A stretch of DNA of 64,000 bases. Source: Clostridium sp. BSD9I1 (lineage in GTDB: Bacteria > Bacillota > Clostridia > Clostridiales > Clostridiaceae). The translations under genes were made by a program, and so were the position numbers. The stretch lies in assembly GCF_900185645.1 (NCBI RefSeq), contig NZ_FYAM01000011.1, forward strand, positions 186,001 to 250,000, given 5' to 3'. A model generated the notes under the pieces. It saw nothing but the letters and a program-made list of their open reading frames with translations, had not been told where the DNA came from and ran no database searches. Positions 16,513-25,169 of this stretch are shown piece by piece (within the stretch, counting starts at the first letter, position 1; the number at the start of each line of letters is the position of its first letter).

Positions 16513-16611
16513 CATTGAATTGTTCTGTCTGGGTTAATGGTTATATCCTTAATGATATGTTGTAAGAGATCCTGTGTAAAATCATCACAGTTTGTAAATT
16601 GAATTGAAAAA

Positions 16612-17793
16612 TTATGATAAAACAACACAGTTCCTTCCTTGACCTTTTCCTTCATATAATGCATCATCTGCTTTTTTTATTGTATCATCAATTATTTCAT
16701 AATCTTCATTAACGGTTACCCCAAAGGTCAATGTAATTGATATTTGAATTCCATTATACTCGATAATTTCTTCTTCAATAACTTTCCTGATTTTATCCGC
16801 CAGTATGCGGGCATCCTCGATTTCTGTTTCTGGGAGCAAGATAAGAAATTCCTCCCCTCCCCACCTGGATACAAACCCTCGTTCTCGAACCGCATCCTGT
16901 AAGTTTTGGGCTACTGCTTTCAGCACTTGATCTCCACAGTCATGTCCAAAGCTATCGTTTATCTTTTTAAAATAATCTATATCTGCAACGATAAGTGAAA
17001 ATTTCTTTTTAGTTTTTTTATAATTTATAATCTCATTTTCAAGTTTCTCCATAATATATCTTCGATTGTACAACCCAGTTAATGAATCTGTTTTAGAAAT
17101 CAACTCCAACCTCTCCATGTTACATTTCATGGAAGCTATTTGAGATGCTGAAAATATCCCAACAAATACAAGCACATATCCCACGGTTATGAATAATAAA
17201 AACAATATCATATCATATATAGAATTAAAATTTCTTAAATGTGAAATGCGTGTGGGGGTCGTAAAGTTAGTAATTAACAACAAAAATGAAAGAACTGGGT
17301 ATAAAAACATATATCTTATGGTTTTATCAGACACTAAGTTAAGAATTGTTTTGTAATGTTTACCTATCCCGAAATAAGCCACTAATAACAATAAAATATT
17401 AATACAATTTCTAAAAATATATATAAGATTTTGAGTATAATTAACATCATCAGTACCTGAAACTAATTCTGCAGATGGTATCGCAATAAAAAATGCCATT
17501 GTAGAAAACAGCCAAATACTAAACAAGGTAAATATTTTTTTTGATAGGGATTCTTTAAAGACTAAGTTTAAATATACTATGTAAGAAAAGCAGATAAAAT
17601 ACACAATAACCTTAGCCATTCCATCGTTATGTGTATGTTCTGTTACATAAGAGCCACTTAAAAAAACAAATAATGTATTTAATATAAAAGCAACTATGCA
17701 GAATCTTATTGTTTTTTTTCTTGTAAGCAGGCTATGAGCTGTTAAAACTAAAAAAATGATTGTGAAAAACGAGGATATTCTATAAGTAGACAT
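16612..17793 (-). CDS. Membrane-bound diguanylate cyclase (GGDEF)
   Basis: A 393-residue protein making cyclic di-GMP from two GTP. Residues 1-215 hold about seven hydrophobic segments with no recognised sensor name. The C-terminal GGDEF domain begins DSLTGLYNRRY near 236, keeps DIDYFKKINDSFGHDCGD (271-288), the active site RWGGEEF (GGEEF at 312-316) and ends KADDALYEGKGQGRN. All catalytic residues are present; an RxxD inhibitory site is not evident just before GGEEF. A GGGGGAG ribosome binding site precedes the ATG. It stands alone. Confidence 0.92.
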   Translation of the reverse strand: MSTYRISSFFTIIFLVLTAHSLLTRKKTIRFCIVAFILNTLFVFLSGSYVTEHTHNDGMAKVIVYFICFSYIVYLNLVFKESLSKKIFTLFSIWLFSTMAFFIAIPSAELVSGTDDVNYTQNLIYIFRNCINILLLLVAYFGIGKHYKTILNLVSDKTIRYMFLYPVLSFLLLITNFTTPTRISHLRNFNSIYDMILFLLFITVGYVLVFVGIFSASQIASMKCNMERLELISKTDSLTGLYNRRYIMEKLENEIINYKKTKKKFSLIVADIDYFKKINDSFGHDCGDQVLKAVAQNLQDAVRERGFVSRWGGEEFLILLPETEIEDARILADKIRKVIEEEIIEYNGIQISITLTFGVTVNEDYEIIDDTIKKADDALYEGKGQGRNCVVLS

Positions 17794-18012
17794 CTTATTT
17801 ACTCCCCCTTATCTAAATTTAATTAATCCTCTTTTTGCAAAACTAACTTATAAAAGTAAAAATCAGTATATATTATCTTATAAATCTTGCTTAACTTATA
17901 CAAAAATTATAACATATTTTTCATCATTTCATTAACTTATAAATATATAAAGTCCCTGTTATGGGATTTTTTTAATATTTTAGTTTTTATTAGTTAGTAT
18001 ATCATAATAAAA

Positions 18013-18058
18013 GGGCAAAATAATAACCACCAACTAGTTAGTTAACAATTGGCGGCTG
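18013..18058 (+). repeat. Hairpin repeat element, left copy
   Basis: Contains AATAATAACCACCAACTAG followed by AATTGGCGG; closely related to the element at 19483-19530 in the same orientation. The stem is imperfect here (ACCACCAA with TTGGCGGC). Together the two copies bracket the HepT-MntA and DUF3784 genes. It may also end leftward transcription of hepT. Confidence 0.6.
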
Positions 18059-18077
18059 CGGATTTTTAAATAATTCT

Positions 18078-18503
18078 TTATTCTATATATAACTTAGCTA
18101 TTCTAACTATATCCTCAAAGTTATTTCTATATCTTAAAATATGTTCAAGCAGTTCTTCGTGTTTAGGTTCCTTGTACCTATGAGAGATTCTATTTCTAAT
18201 AAGTCTTGATTTTTCGAGAAATAAATATATATCTTCGTTTATTATTCTATCTTTTTTTAGTATATTTAAGCTTTCATGTATTGATATTCCTATCTTATAC
18301 TTTTTCATATCTTTAAGAAGTATTGAAAAAAAGTCTTCTAGTATAGTATGGAAACTAACGAATAACTGCCTTAAGCTTGATTTTGCCAGCTTAATAATTA
18401 GGTTATCATCTTTTTTATTCTTGAGCACATTTAAACACTCGTCCATGTCCGCAATGCACTCCTGCATGTCTTCTACAACTTTCCTTAATCTTTCTTGATT
18501 CAT
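18078..18503 (-). CDS. HepT-like HEPN-domain toxin
   Basis: A 141-residue all-helical HEPN protein carrying the RNase motif RX4HXY as RNRISHRY (Arg103, His108, Tyr110). In the HepT/MntA type VII toxin-antitoxin family the toxin cleaves RNA and is silenced when the partner nucleotidyltransferase adds AMP residues to the motif tyrosine. The ATG overlaps the stop of the nucleotidyltransferase gene (ATGA), a standard arrangement for translational coupling. The length and the central segment LRQLFVSFHTILEDFFSILL fit the family. The motif looks intact, so toxicity is plausible. Confidence 0.85.
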   Translation of the reverse strand: MNQERLRKVVEDMQECIADMDECLNVLKNKKDDNLIIKLAKSSLRQLFVSFHTILEDFFSILLKDMKKYKIGISIHESLNILKKDRIINEDIYLFLEKSRLIRNRISHRYKEPKHEELLEHILRYRNNFEDIVRIAKLYIE

Positions 18504-18931
18504 GATAATACATCTACCTTTCTAAAATACATAAAGTTCTCATTTTCCCTATATATTCTATCAGTTTCGTTATACAAAATCTCTAAAGACATCCCATTAT
18601 CTTCAGTAAAAATAATCTTTCCAGTATTTAAAATGCTTATCTTTACAAAAATATCTAAGCTTTCACTTCTAAGGTCTAAAACATCTATTTCTCTATTTAA
18701 AAGATTTTGAAAGAACAGCTCTATTTCTAAAATACTATCTAGTTCAATTGATTTACTAGCTAAAAGAGCTATGTCCACATCTGATTCCTCATTGAACTCA
18801 TTATCTAAGTCATCACTAACAATGCTTCCAAATATAAGCATGGTTGTGACATTATATTTTTTCATGAAGTTAAATACCTCTTCTGACTTTAGCTTCTCTA
18901 TTATCTCTATTTTATCATATGCTTTATCCAC
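18500..18931 (-). CDS. MntA-like nucleotidyltransferase antitoxin
   Basis: A 143-residue minimal nucleotidyltransferase. The signature is IFGSIVSDDL (Gly35, Ser36) followed by SDVDIALL with the metal-binding Asp51 and Asp53; a third acidic position may be in REIDVLDL. MntA proteins modify the partner HEPN toxin on tyrosine, neutralising it. It begins at GTG after GGGTGAATTAATAA. It precedes and overlaps the HEPN gene by four bases. Confidence 0.85.
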   Translation of the reverse strand: MDKAYDKIEIIEKLKSEEVFNFMKKYNVTTMLIFGSIVSDDLDNEFNEESDVDIALLASKSIELDSILEIELFFQNLLNREIDVLDLRSESLDIFVKISILNTGKIIFTEDNGMSLEILYNETDRIYRENENFMYFRKVDVLS

Positions 18932-19135
18932 TTATTAATTCACCCACTTTTGAATAATGTACCTTCAATAGCGCAAAAACACTTATTGCAAAGATTATAG
19001 ACTATACCTTTGTAAAATAAAATTTTATTTATTCCAATACTTATATTATATACCATATTTAATGAAATAACATCAGAACTATATTATAATTATATTAGGC
19101 ACATGATATATTAATATTTTAAGGAGATCATACCT

Positions 19136-19456
19136 ATGAATATAACTTTGTTCATTGTTCCAATTGTGTTATGGATTTTGGCTTTAATAATTAATACTGG
19201 AAAAGCAAACTTTTTAATTGCAGGATACAATACTGCACCGCAAAAGAAAAAGGATAAGGTAGATGAAAAAACACTGTCTAAATTTATGGGAAAGTTTCTT
19301 TTTATTTTAGGCTTAATTCAGTTAGTCGTTCCAATTGCTAGCCTTTTGAAGCCTGATAATTTAAAACTTATTGTAATGTGTGTGAACATTGTATTTATCC
19401 TTGTTACAATTGCTGGAGTTATTTATATAAATACAAGCAAAAGTTTTCAAAAATAG
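19136..19456 (+). CDS. DUF3784 family membrane protein
   Basis: A 106-residue membrane protein with three hydrophobic segments (residues 4-20, 50-70, 78-98) and the family core NFLIAGYNTAPQKKKDKVDE with LSKFMG, characteristic of DUF3784. Function unknown. The ribosome binding site is AAGGAG. It lies between the toxin-antitoxin pair and an exporter and is followed by a strong terminator. Confidence 0.8.
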   Translation: MNITLFIVPIVLWILALIINTGKANFLIAGYNTAPQKKKDKVDEKTLSKFMGKFLFILGLIQLVVPIASLLKPDNLKLIVMCVNIVFILVTIAGVIYINTSKSFQK

Positions 19457-19482
19457 CTACTTATAGTGTGGTCAGTAATTTT

Positions 19483-19530
19483 GGCATAAAATAATAACCA
19501 CCAGCTAGTTCTTACTAATTGGTGGTTATT
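19483..19530 (+). terminator. Terminator, right copy of the hairpin repeat
   Basis: AATAACCACC and GGTGGTTATT form a 10-bp stem around a 20-nt partly self-complementary loop. It follows the DUF3784 gene and is related in sequence and orientation to 18013-18058. Confidence 0.8.
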
Positions 19531-19675
19531 TAAATATTATTTCTTCCTTGCATAATTATCCTAACATATCATACTTAACTTCAGATAGTTTCCTACAAAA
19601 CTTTTAAATAGAATAAAATTAAAAACAATTTTATCCTTTAGATAATTTTCCAGTCTTAATACCTTTACTTTAAAT

Positions 19676-19701
19676 CTTGCCACTTGCCATGTGGGTGGCA
19701 C
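19676..19701 (+). repeat. Dispersed 26-bp repeat, copy 2
   Basis: Same 26 bases as at 9962. This copy is between the DUF3784 terminator and the start of the MFS exporter gene, the only one of the four that does not follow a leftward gene. Confidence 0.9.
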
Positions 19702-19763
19702 TAATGGTAGAATTTTATCTGGCATTTGATAATGCGTAACTTATGATGAGGAAGTGACAAAAA

Positions 19764-21221
19764 TTGGATACTAAAAAAAGAAATATAGTTATATCAATAA
19801 TGGTGGCAATGTTTCTTGGGGCAGTTGAAGGAACGGTTGTTACTACTGCTGTACCCACTATAGTTAAAGAACTAAATGGCTTTGAATTAATAAGCTGGGT
19901 TTTTTCTTTATACTTACTGACATCAGCTATCACAACACCTATATATGGTAAGCTTTCTGATTTATATGGAAGGAAGCGTATTCTTTCTATAGGTATAATA
20001 ATTTTTTTAATAGGAAGCTCATTTTGTGGTTTATCAAAAACCATGCATCAGCTTATAGCATTTCGTGCCTTGCAGGGCTTAGGGGCAGGAGCAATATTTA
20101 CAGTAACTTATACTATAGTTGGTGATGTTTTTGATCTTTCAGAAAGACCAAAGGTTCAAGGATGGATAAGTTCTACCTGGGGAATAGCAAGTCTTATTGG
20201 TCCCTTATTAGGTGGATTTTTAATAGACCATCTATCATGGCACTGGATTTTCTATATAAATATACCTTTTGGAATACTCTCCATAGTGCTTCTTGAAAAA
20301 AATCTTGATGAAAACCTAGAAAAGAAAAGACACAAGATAGATTATGCTGGTGCTATAACATTATCAGCTTCCATCATAATATTATTATATAGCTTTATGT
20401 CAGGTGGCAGAGGCTTAGCTTCTATAATAATATCCTTAATTATTACTATGGCCCTTTTAGTTATATTTTATTTCATAGAAAAAAAGGTACAAGAGCCTAT
20501 TGTTCCCTTTGATATTTTTACAAAGACTAATATTATTATAAATGTAATTAGCTTTTTAGCTTCTGCTGTGTTAATTGCAGCAGATGTGTATATTCCTCTA
20601 TACATGCAAAATGTCTTAGGCTTTGGAGCAACTATATCCGGGCTTTCGATGGCTCCTATGTCCATAGCATGGCTTTTATCTGGAGTTATTCTTGGAGGAG
20701 CTATACCTAAATATGGTGAAAGAGTAGTAATAGCTTTATCTTCTTCTGTGGTCTTACTTAGCTGCTTACTCTTGCCTACACTACATGTTACTTCTCCGTT
20801 GATTTTAGTTATAATATATGTTTTTATAATGGGATTTGGACTTGGAGGAAGTTTTACAACATTGACAATAGCAGTACAATCCTACGTTAACTATGATAAG
20901 AGAGGTGCAGCAACAGCCTCTAACTCACTTGTTCGTACTCTTGGACAAACAATAGGAGTAAGCATTTTTGGAAGTATATTTAATCAAAGTATAGTTAAGT
21001 ATTTTAATAATTTAGGAATTAAAGGAGTGGACCCAGGTAACTTGTACACTTCGTCAAGCTTAAATAATGGTGTATCTCTTGAACAAATAAAGCTCTCCTT
21101 AAATTCAGGGCTTTATGTAATATATATTTTATTAATTGTTATTACTATAGTTAGTTTTATATTATCTTTTACCCTTCAAAATGGATTAAAGCAAGAAACA
21201 GCAGGAAGTGAAGTTTATTAA
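19764..21221 (+). CDS. MFS multidrug exporter, DHA2 (EmrB/QacA) family
   Basis: A 485-residue drug:proton antiporter with the 14-segment architecture. Conserved motifs: GTVVTTAVPTIV in the first helix, GKLSDLYGRKRIL between helices 2 and 3, FRALQGLGAGA (motif B) and GPLLGGFLID (motif C, antiporter signature). The start is TTG after GAGGAAG. Exported compound unknown. A 19-codon leftward ORF just downstream may be all that remains of an associated regulator. A terminator follows. Confidence 0.92.
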   Translation: MDTKKRNIVISIMVAMFLGAVEGTVVTTAVPTIVKELNGFELISWVFSLYLLTSAITTPIYGKLSDLYGRKRILSIGIIIFLIGSSFCGLSKTMHQLIAFRALQGLGAGAIFTVTYTIVGDVFDLSERPKVQGWISSTWGIASLIGPLLGGFLIDHLSWHWIFYINIPFGILSIVLLEKNLDENLEKKRHKIDYAGAITLSASIIILLYSFMSGGRGLASIIISLIITMALLVIFYFIEKKVQEPIVPFDIFTKTNIIINVISFLASAVLIAADVYIPLYMQNVLGFGATISGLSMAPMSIAWLLSGVILGGAIPKYGERVVIALSSSVVLLSCLLLPTLHVTSPLILVIIYVFIMGFGLGGSFTTLTIAVQSYVNYDKRGAATASNSLVRTLGQTIGVSIFGSIFNQSIVKYFNNLGIKGVDPGNLYTSSSLNNGVSLEQIKLSLNSGLYVIYILLIVITIVSFILSFTLQNGLKQETAGSEVY

Positions 21222-21285
21222 ATTTACAGGAATTTGCATTTTAGAATTACTAACTCAAGTTGCAGAAGTTATAGTGCATAAAATA

Positions 21286-21319
21286 TACCCAAATCCCGCA
21301 TAGTGTGGGGTTTGGGTTA
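21286..21319 (+). terminator. Terminator of the MFS gene
   Basis: ACCCAAATCCC pairs with GGGGTTTGGGT around GCATAGTGT, followed by a T-rich tail. Confidence 0.85.
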
Positions 21320-21325
21320 TTTTCA

Positions 21326-21385
21326 TTAATTGCCCATTTCTTGTATTAATTTTTTAAATGTATCATTAGAAATTTCTTCGTTCAT
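21326..21385 (-). CDS. Possible 19-residue peptide or regulator remnant
   Basis: ATG after AAAGAGGTATTAAAG encodes MNEEISNDTFKKLIQEMGN and a stop. About 50 bases upstream on the same strand are TTGATT, 17 bp, TATAAC, embedded in repeated AGTAATATAACATT-like sequence that resembles operators. It could be a true small gene or the N-terminus left from a deleted regulator of the adjacent exporter. The rest of 21386-21630 shows only AT-rich repeats. Confidence 0.3.
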   Translation of the reverse strand: MNEEISNDTFKKLIQEMGN

Positions 21386-21677
21386 CTTTAATACCTCTTT
21401 ATTAATATAGTAAATGTTATATTACTATATAGAGTAAAAATCAATGTTATATTAATATATTAGTAAAATCATATTTACCAATTTGCATTGTATTATATTT
21501 TTTATTTAGTCACCATTATTATTTTGCACATATGATTTATTATGCTAGTAAGTTTGCTTTCACTTAAAATATCTGCCTCTTCTTCTAAATTTTAAAAAAA
21601 TAAAAACAGAACAAATTTATTAGCAGCTTCCGTTTTGAGGTGCAAAACGGAAAAATCTCATAATAAATAACATCAAA

Positions 21678-21707
21678 AAGCTCTCCTGCTACTTTGCAGG
21701 AGAGCTT
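21678..21707 (-). terminator. Terminator of the PAS-GGDEF gene
   Basis: A perfect 12-bp stem (AAGCTCTCCTGC / GCAGGAGAGCTT) with a TTTTT tail in the leftward direction. A second hairpin CCGTTTTG / CAAAACGG lies at about 21632-21652. Confidence 0.9.
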
Positions 21708-21730
21708 ATTAGAAAACCTAGCATCCTAAT

Positions 21731-23503
21731 TTATATGTATTCATCAAATCTTATGCGCTCACAATCATTCTTCATTTCAAATTGTATTTCCTGCATAGTT
21801 TTATTCCCAACTCTAAATTCAATTGCTTTAAATTCTATTTCATAATCCTTATCAATAATATAATTAAATCCAATAGTTATATTGCTTCGTATATTTTCAG
21901 CCAATATCTTCAACTGATTTCGAGAAGCACCGGGCATCAATGCCATAAAGCCAAACTCACCATACTTTCCCAAGCTGTCTAATCTTCTGATTCCCCTTGA
22001 AATAGCTAAAGCTAAAGTTGAAATATATCTATTTATCTCTTGTCTACCGTAATCTGATATGGGTTTTAATTCACAATAAATTATAGAAAATATCTCATTA
22101 TTTCTTTCCCCTTCCTTTACTAAATAATTAAGTTTATATAAGATTGCTTTCTCCGTAAATGCTCTTGTAAGTGGATCTAAGGCTGTTTCACCGTGCAGTT
22201 CATCAGTAAACATAGTTATTTTGTTTTTACCCGTATCCTTTGAATCATAAAGGGCTTTATCTGCCTGTGAAATAGCAGCATCTATATTCCTGCAGTTAGC
22301 TTCTATACGACTCATACCTATGCTGATTGTTATTTGTATCATCTTCTCATCACAACAGGTTACTGTTTCTTCAACGTTTTTACGAAGCTCGTCCATTCTA
22401 TATCTTGCCTCATGCTCATTCATTGGCAGTAAAATTACAAATTCCTCTCCGCCAAATCTGGCAGAAACACACTTTGGAGTTTGAATTTCCTCTATCTGTT
22501 TTGCTATGGATTTAAGAACCATATCACCAGTGTCATGCCCATAAGTATCATTCACACCCTTAAAGTAATCAATATCAATCATTGCAATAAAGCCTTCACT
22601 TGAGCTATGTATGATTTGCTCAAAAACAGTATTTACATTCTTATAAAAACTTCTTCTATTGTTGAGACCTGTCAAAGGATCCTTATTTGCAAAAAAACTT
22701 ATTTCCTTAACGCGCAGCTCCTCCCGCGTATTATCTCTTACAATTCCAAAGTTTCCTTCAAACCTTCCATCTTCAGAAAAAATGCCAACCAATGTAATAT
22801 TAAGATATTTTTCGTTATTGTTTATTCTTGTTTTTACATTTACATATCCAACCTCAAGCATTTCTGCCCATAAATCTATAATTCTATCCTCTTCGATACC
22901 AATAAGTTCAAATAGGTTTAAATGATCAATATCTTTTTCTCCTACAATTTCACTAAGCTTATTATTAAAACTTGTAACTTGCTGACTGGTAACTATATCT
23001 ATAATAGAGCTTTTATTAATTGAATTAATTTTAATCGGTGATAAAAGCATAAAGAAAAAATAGCCCTCATTTGAATGATCGAAAAAAGCTGTTATTTGTT
23101 TCTCTCGCTTGGTTAACGCTTTTCTAGCATGAACCAAATCAGTCACATTATATCCCATGGCTAAAAGATATTGTACCTCACCATTTTCAATAATTGGCTT
23201 AACAATAAAATCAACCTCGCAAAGGTTCCCTTTATAATCTACATGCGTAGCCTCAAACCTGCTGGTTTCTCCAAAAAATGCATTCTCCATTGCAAAGTTA
23301 ACCATATTCTGAAGTTCAAAGGAATGATTCCACCAGGGTAACTCCCAATACACTAGGTCCTTTATATCTTCGAGATCTACCTTTGCAAAATCAAGCATAA
23401 GTTGATTTGCAGTTATCAATGTATACTTTGTTGAAATAGCTGCAACCATTATGTTGACATTATCAAACACATCTTTAAAACATTTATCTATTATTAAGTC
23501 CAT
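21731..23503 (-). CDS. PAS-PAS-GGDEF protein with a second degenerate GGDEF domain
   Basis: A 590-residue soluble diguanylate cyclase. Residues about 10-125 are a PAS domain (NVNIMVAAISTKYTLITANQ ... LAMGYNVTD) and 135-262 a second PAS-like domain (GIVRDNTRE at its end). The first GGDEF domain (about 275-430) keeps DPLTGLNNRRSF, DIDYFKGVNDTYGHDTGD and RFGGEEF (351-355). A second GGDEF-fold segment starts at about 447 with DPLTRAFTEKAILYKLNYL but reads GKYGEFGFM where the active site should be, so it is probably inactive and regulatory. A long leader with a short ORF and a terminator-like hairpin precedes the gene. Confidence 0.9.
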   Translation of the reverse strand: MDLIIDKCFKDVFDNVNIMVAAISTKYTLITANQLMLDFAKVDLEDIKDLVYWELPWWNHSFELQNMVNFAMENAFFGETSRFEATHVDYKGNLCEVDFIVKPIIENGEVQYLLAMGYNVTDLVHARKALTKREKQITAFFDHSNEGYFFFMLLSPIKINSINKSSIIDIVTSQQVTSFNNKLSEIVGEKDIDHLNLFELIGIEEDRIIDLWAEMLEVGYVNVKTRINNNEKYLNITLVGIFSEDGRFEGNFGIVRDNTREELRVKEISFFANKDPLTGLNNRRSFYKNVNTVFEQIIHSSSEGFIAMIDIDYFKGVNDTYGHDTGDMVLKSIAKQIEEIQTPKCVSARFGGEEFVILLPMNEHEARYRMDELRKNVEETVTCCDEKMIQITISIGMSRIEANCRNIDAAISQADKALYDSKDTGKNKITMFTDELHGETALDPLTRAFTEKAILYKLNYLVKEGERNNEIFSIIYCELKPISDYGRQEINRYISTLALAISRGIRRLDSLGKYGEFGFMALMPGASRNQLKILAENIRSNITIGFNYIIDKDYEIEFKAIEFRVGNKTMQEIQFEMKNDCERIRFDEYI

Positions 23504-23570
23504 ATCAGCATCACCTTTACTAATCTTTAAAATTAGATCTACTTGTTTACCTAAAATTTCAAAAAATAAA

Positions 23571-23619
23571 GGCTAACTATTACGGCACATTCCTTGAAAT
23601 ATGCCTATAATAACTAGCC
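23571..23619 (-). promoter_or_regulatory. Attenuator-like hairpin in the GGDEF leader
   Basis: Read leftward, GGCTAGTTATTA pairs with TAATAGTTAGCC (two bulged or mismatched positions) around an inner GGCA/TGCC stem, followed by TTTATTTTTTG. This is terminator-like but sits about 70 bases upstream of the GGDEF start. Upstream, AAATTTCT/AGAAATTT (23638-23669) and GCACT/AGTGC (23624-23652) can form competing stems. Confidence 0.5.
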
Positions 23620-23644
23620 GGTTGCACTACTAACTCCAAATTTC

Positions 23645-23704
23645 TCAAGTGCCCAAGTACAAGAAATTTATCATTGTTTCTCCACTATTTAATTTATCAT
23701 ACAT
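23645..23704 (-). CDS. Probable 19-residue leader peptide upstream of the GGDEF gene
   Basis: ATG after AAAAGGTGGGCGCATATT encodes MYDKLNSGETMINFLYLGT and a stop. It starts about 48 bases after the predicted transcription start and ends inside the first hairpin of the leader, so translating ribosomes could decide which downstream structure forms. Confidence 0.4.
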   Translation of the reverse strand: MYDKLNSGETMINFLYLGT

Positions 23705-23759
23705 AATATGCGCCCACCTTTTAAATACATATCATGAGTTATTTTCAACAACAGGTATA

Positions 23760-23788
23760 ATTATACAATATAAAACATGTATTTACAA
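23760..23788 (-). promoter_or_regulatory. Promoter of the PAS-GGDEF gene
   Basis: Read leftward: TTGTAA (complement of 23783-23788), 17 bp, TATAAT (complement of 23760-23765). It would give a leader of about 250 nucleotides. Confidence 0.65.
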
Positions 23789-23856
23789 TAATTAACTTAA
23801 TTCTTGGTATATTTTGTTATATATGATTTGCATTACTATGTTTACAGAAAGGTTAA

Positions 23857-23882
23857 CTTGCCACTTGCCATGTGGGTGGCAC
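23857..23882 (+). repeat. Dispersed 26-bp repeat, copy 3
   Basis: Same sequence as at 9962. It lies just beyond the terminator of the leftward amidohydrolase gene. Confidence 0.9.
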
Positions 23883-23892
23883 TTTTGAATAC

Positions 23893-23921
23893 CAAAAAAG
23901 GATTTTGCCATCGCAAAATCC
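23893..23921 (-). terminator. Terminator of the amidohydrolase gene
   Basis: GGATTTTGC / GCAAAATCC stem with a 4-nt loop, then TTTTTT in the leftward direction. Confidence 0.9.
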
Positions 23922-23929
23922 TCCCTACT

Positions 23930-25120
23930 TTAACAATTATTCATTAAAAAATCTACAGCGGCTTGTACCAATAAAGCCGTACCTAAATGCAATGGAGACT
24001 CATCTATTTGGAACTTAGGGTTATGATGTGGATAAATTACTCCATTTTCTTCTTTTGGTGTATTTAATACAAAGTAGGTACCTGGCACCTCTCTAAAGAA
24101 GAAGGCTGCATCTTCTCCACCCATGAAACTTTTATTCAATACTATAATATCTTCTTCCTTAATAATCTTCTTAGCAGATTCTATAAATTCCTGTGTGCAC
24201 TCCTTAGAATTAATTAAGGCTGGATATCCATCTAAGAATTCAATTTCAGCTTCACCCCTCATAGTTTTTGAAACACCGAGCGCAATGTCTTCCATACGTT
24301 TAAATACAAACTCTCTAATTTCAGGCTTTAGAGTTCTTATAGTTCCTCTTATCTCAGCACTTTCAGGAATTATATTGTAGGTTTCTCTGCCCGCAACCAT
24401 ACTGGCAACTGTTATTACCGCTGAATCTAGTGCAGATACTTCTCTACTTACTATATACTGTAATGAGTTTATAACTTGTACAGCAATTGCAACCGGGTCT
24501 ATAGTATAGTTAGGCATAGACCCATGACCACCTACTCCTTTTATCTTAATGCAAAATTGATCATCTGCCGCAAACATATTGGAATAACTTAAGGAAATAG
24601 TACCCCCTTTTGCACCTGGTATCATAGTACCTACATGAAGAGCTAAAATTCTATCCACTTCTGGTTTTTGGAGAACTCCATCCTTTACCATAAGCTCTGC
24701 ACCACCAGGACCTTCCTCTCCTGGTTGGAATATTAACTTAACTCTTCCTGTTAATATCTCTTCATTTTCTTTTAGTAATTTAGCTGCTCCTAGTAAAATA
24801 GCAGTATGAGCATCGTGTCCACATGCATGCATATTATCATTGGTGGAGGCATAGGGAATGTCCACTTCTTCTTTTATTTTCAATCCATCCATATCTGCTC
24901 TTAATGCTATGGTCTTTCCATTCTTTTCTTTTCCTATCAAAGCTACGATTCCTGAATGATTTTCAAAGGTCTGGTATTCTATCCCCATTTCATCAAGCTT
25001 GTCTTTTATATATGCTGCTGTTTTAGGTAAAATCAATCCTATTTCAGGAATCTTATGCAAATCTCTTCTCCAATTAATAATTTCTTCTTTTATTAATGTT
25101 GCTTTATTTAAAAAATCCAT
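23930..25120 (-). CDS. M20 family amidohydrolase
   Basis: A 396-residue zinc metallohydrolase of the amidohydrolase/hippurate hydrolase group. Visible: WRRDLHKIPEIG at the N-terminus, LRADMDGLKIKEE, MHACGHDAHTAILLGAA with the cysteine and histidine ligands, FQPGEEGPGGAELM with the catalytic glutamates and the C-terminal PHHNPKFQIDE. Expected reaction: hydrolysis of an N-acyl amino acid. It is the last gene of the set 27809-23930, with a GGAG site and 49 bases from the carrier gene. It is a different subgroup from both other M20 genes in this window. Confidence 0.87.
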   Translation of the reverse strand: MDFLNKATLIKEEIINWRRDLHKIPEIGLILPKTAAYIKDKLDEMGIEYQTFENHSGIVALIGKEKNGKTIALRADMDGLKIKEEVDIPYASTNDNMHACGHDAHTAILLGAAKLLKENEEILTGRVKLIFQPGEEGPGGAELMVKDGVLQKPEVDRILALHVGTMIPGAKGGTISLSYSNMFAADDQFCIKIKGVGGHGSMPNYTIDPVAIAVQVINSLQYIVSREVSALDSAVITVASMVAGRETYNIIPESAEIRGTIRTLKPEIREFVFKRMEDIALGVSKTMRGEAEIEFLDGYPALINSKECTQEFIESAKKIIKEEDIIVLNKSFMGGEDAAFFFREVPGTYFVLNTPKEENGVIYPHHNPKFQIDESPLHLGTALLVQAAVDFLMNNC

Positions 25121-25169
25121 TTGGGCACACTCCTTAAGTTATAAAAAATTAAATTATTACATTTAGTTC

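Noticed and set aside
23571-23704. Cyclic di-GMP riboswitch before the GGDEF gene
   Set aside because: The conserved ACGCACAGGGCAAACC and tetraloop-receptor segments of class I and the class II core are absent, so I describe only an attenuator-like leader.
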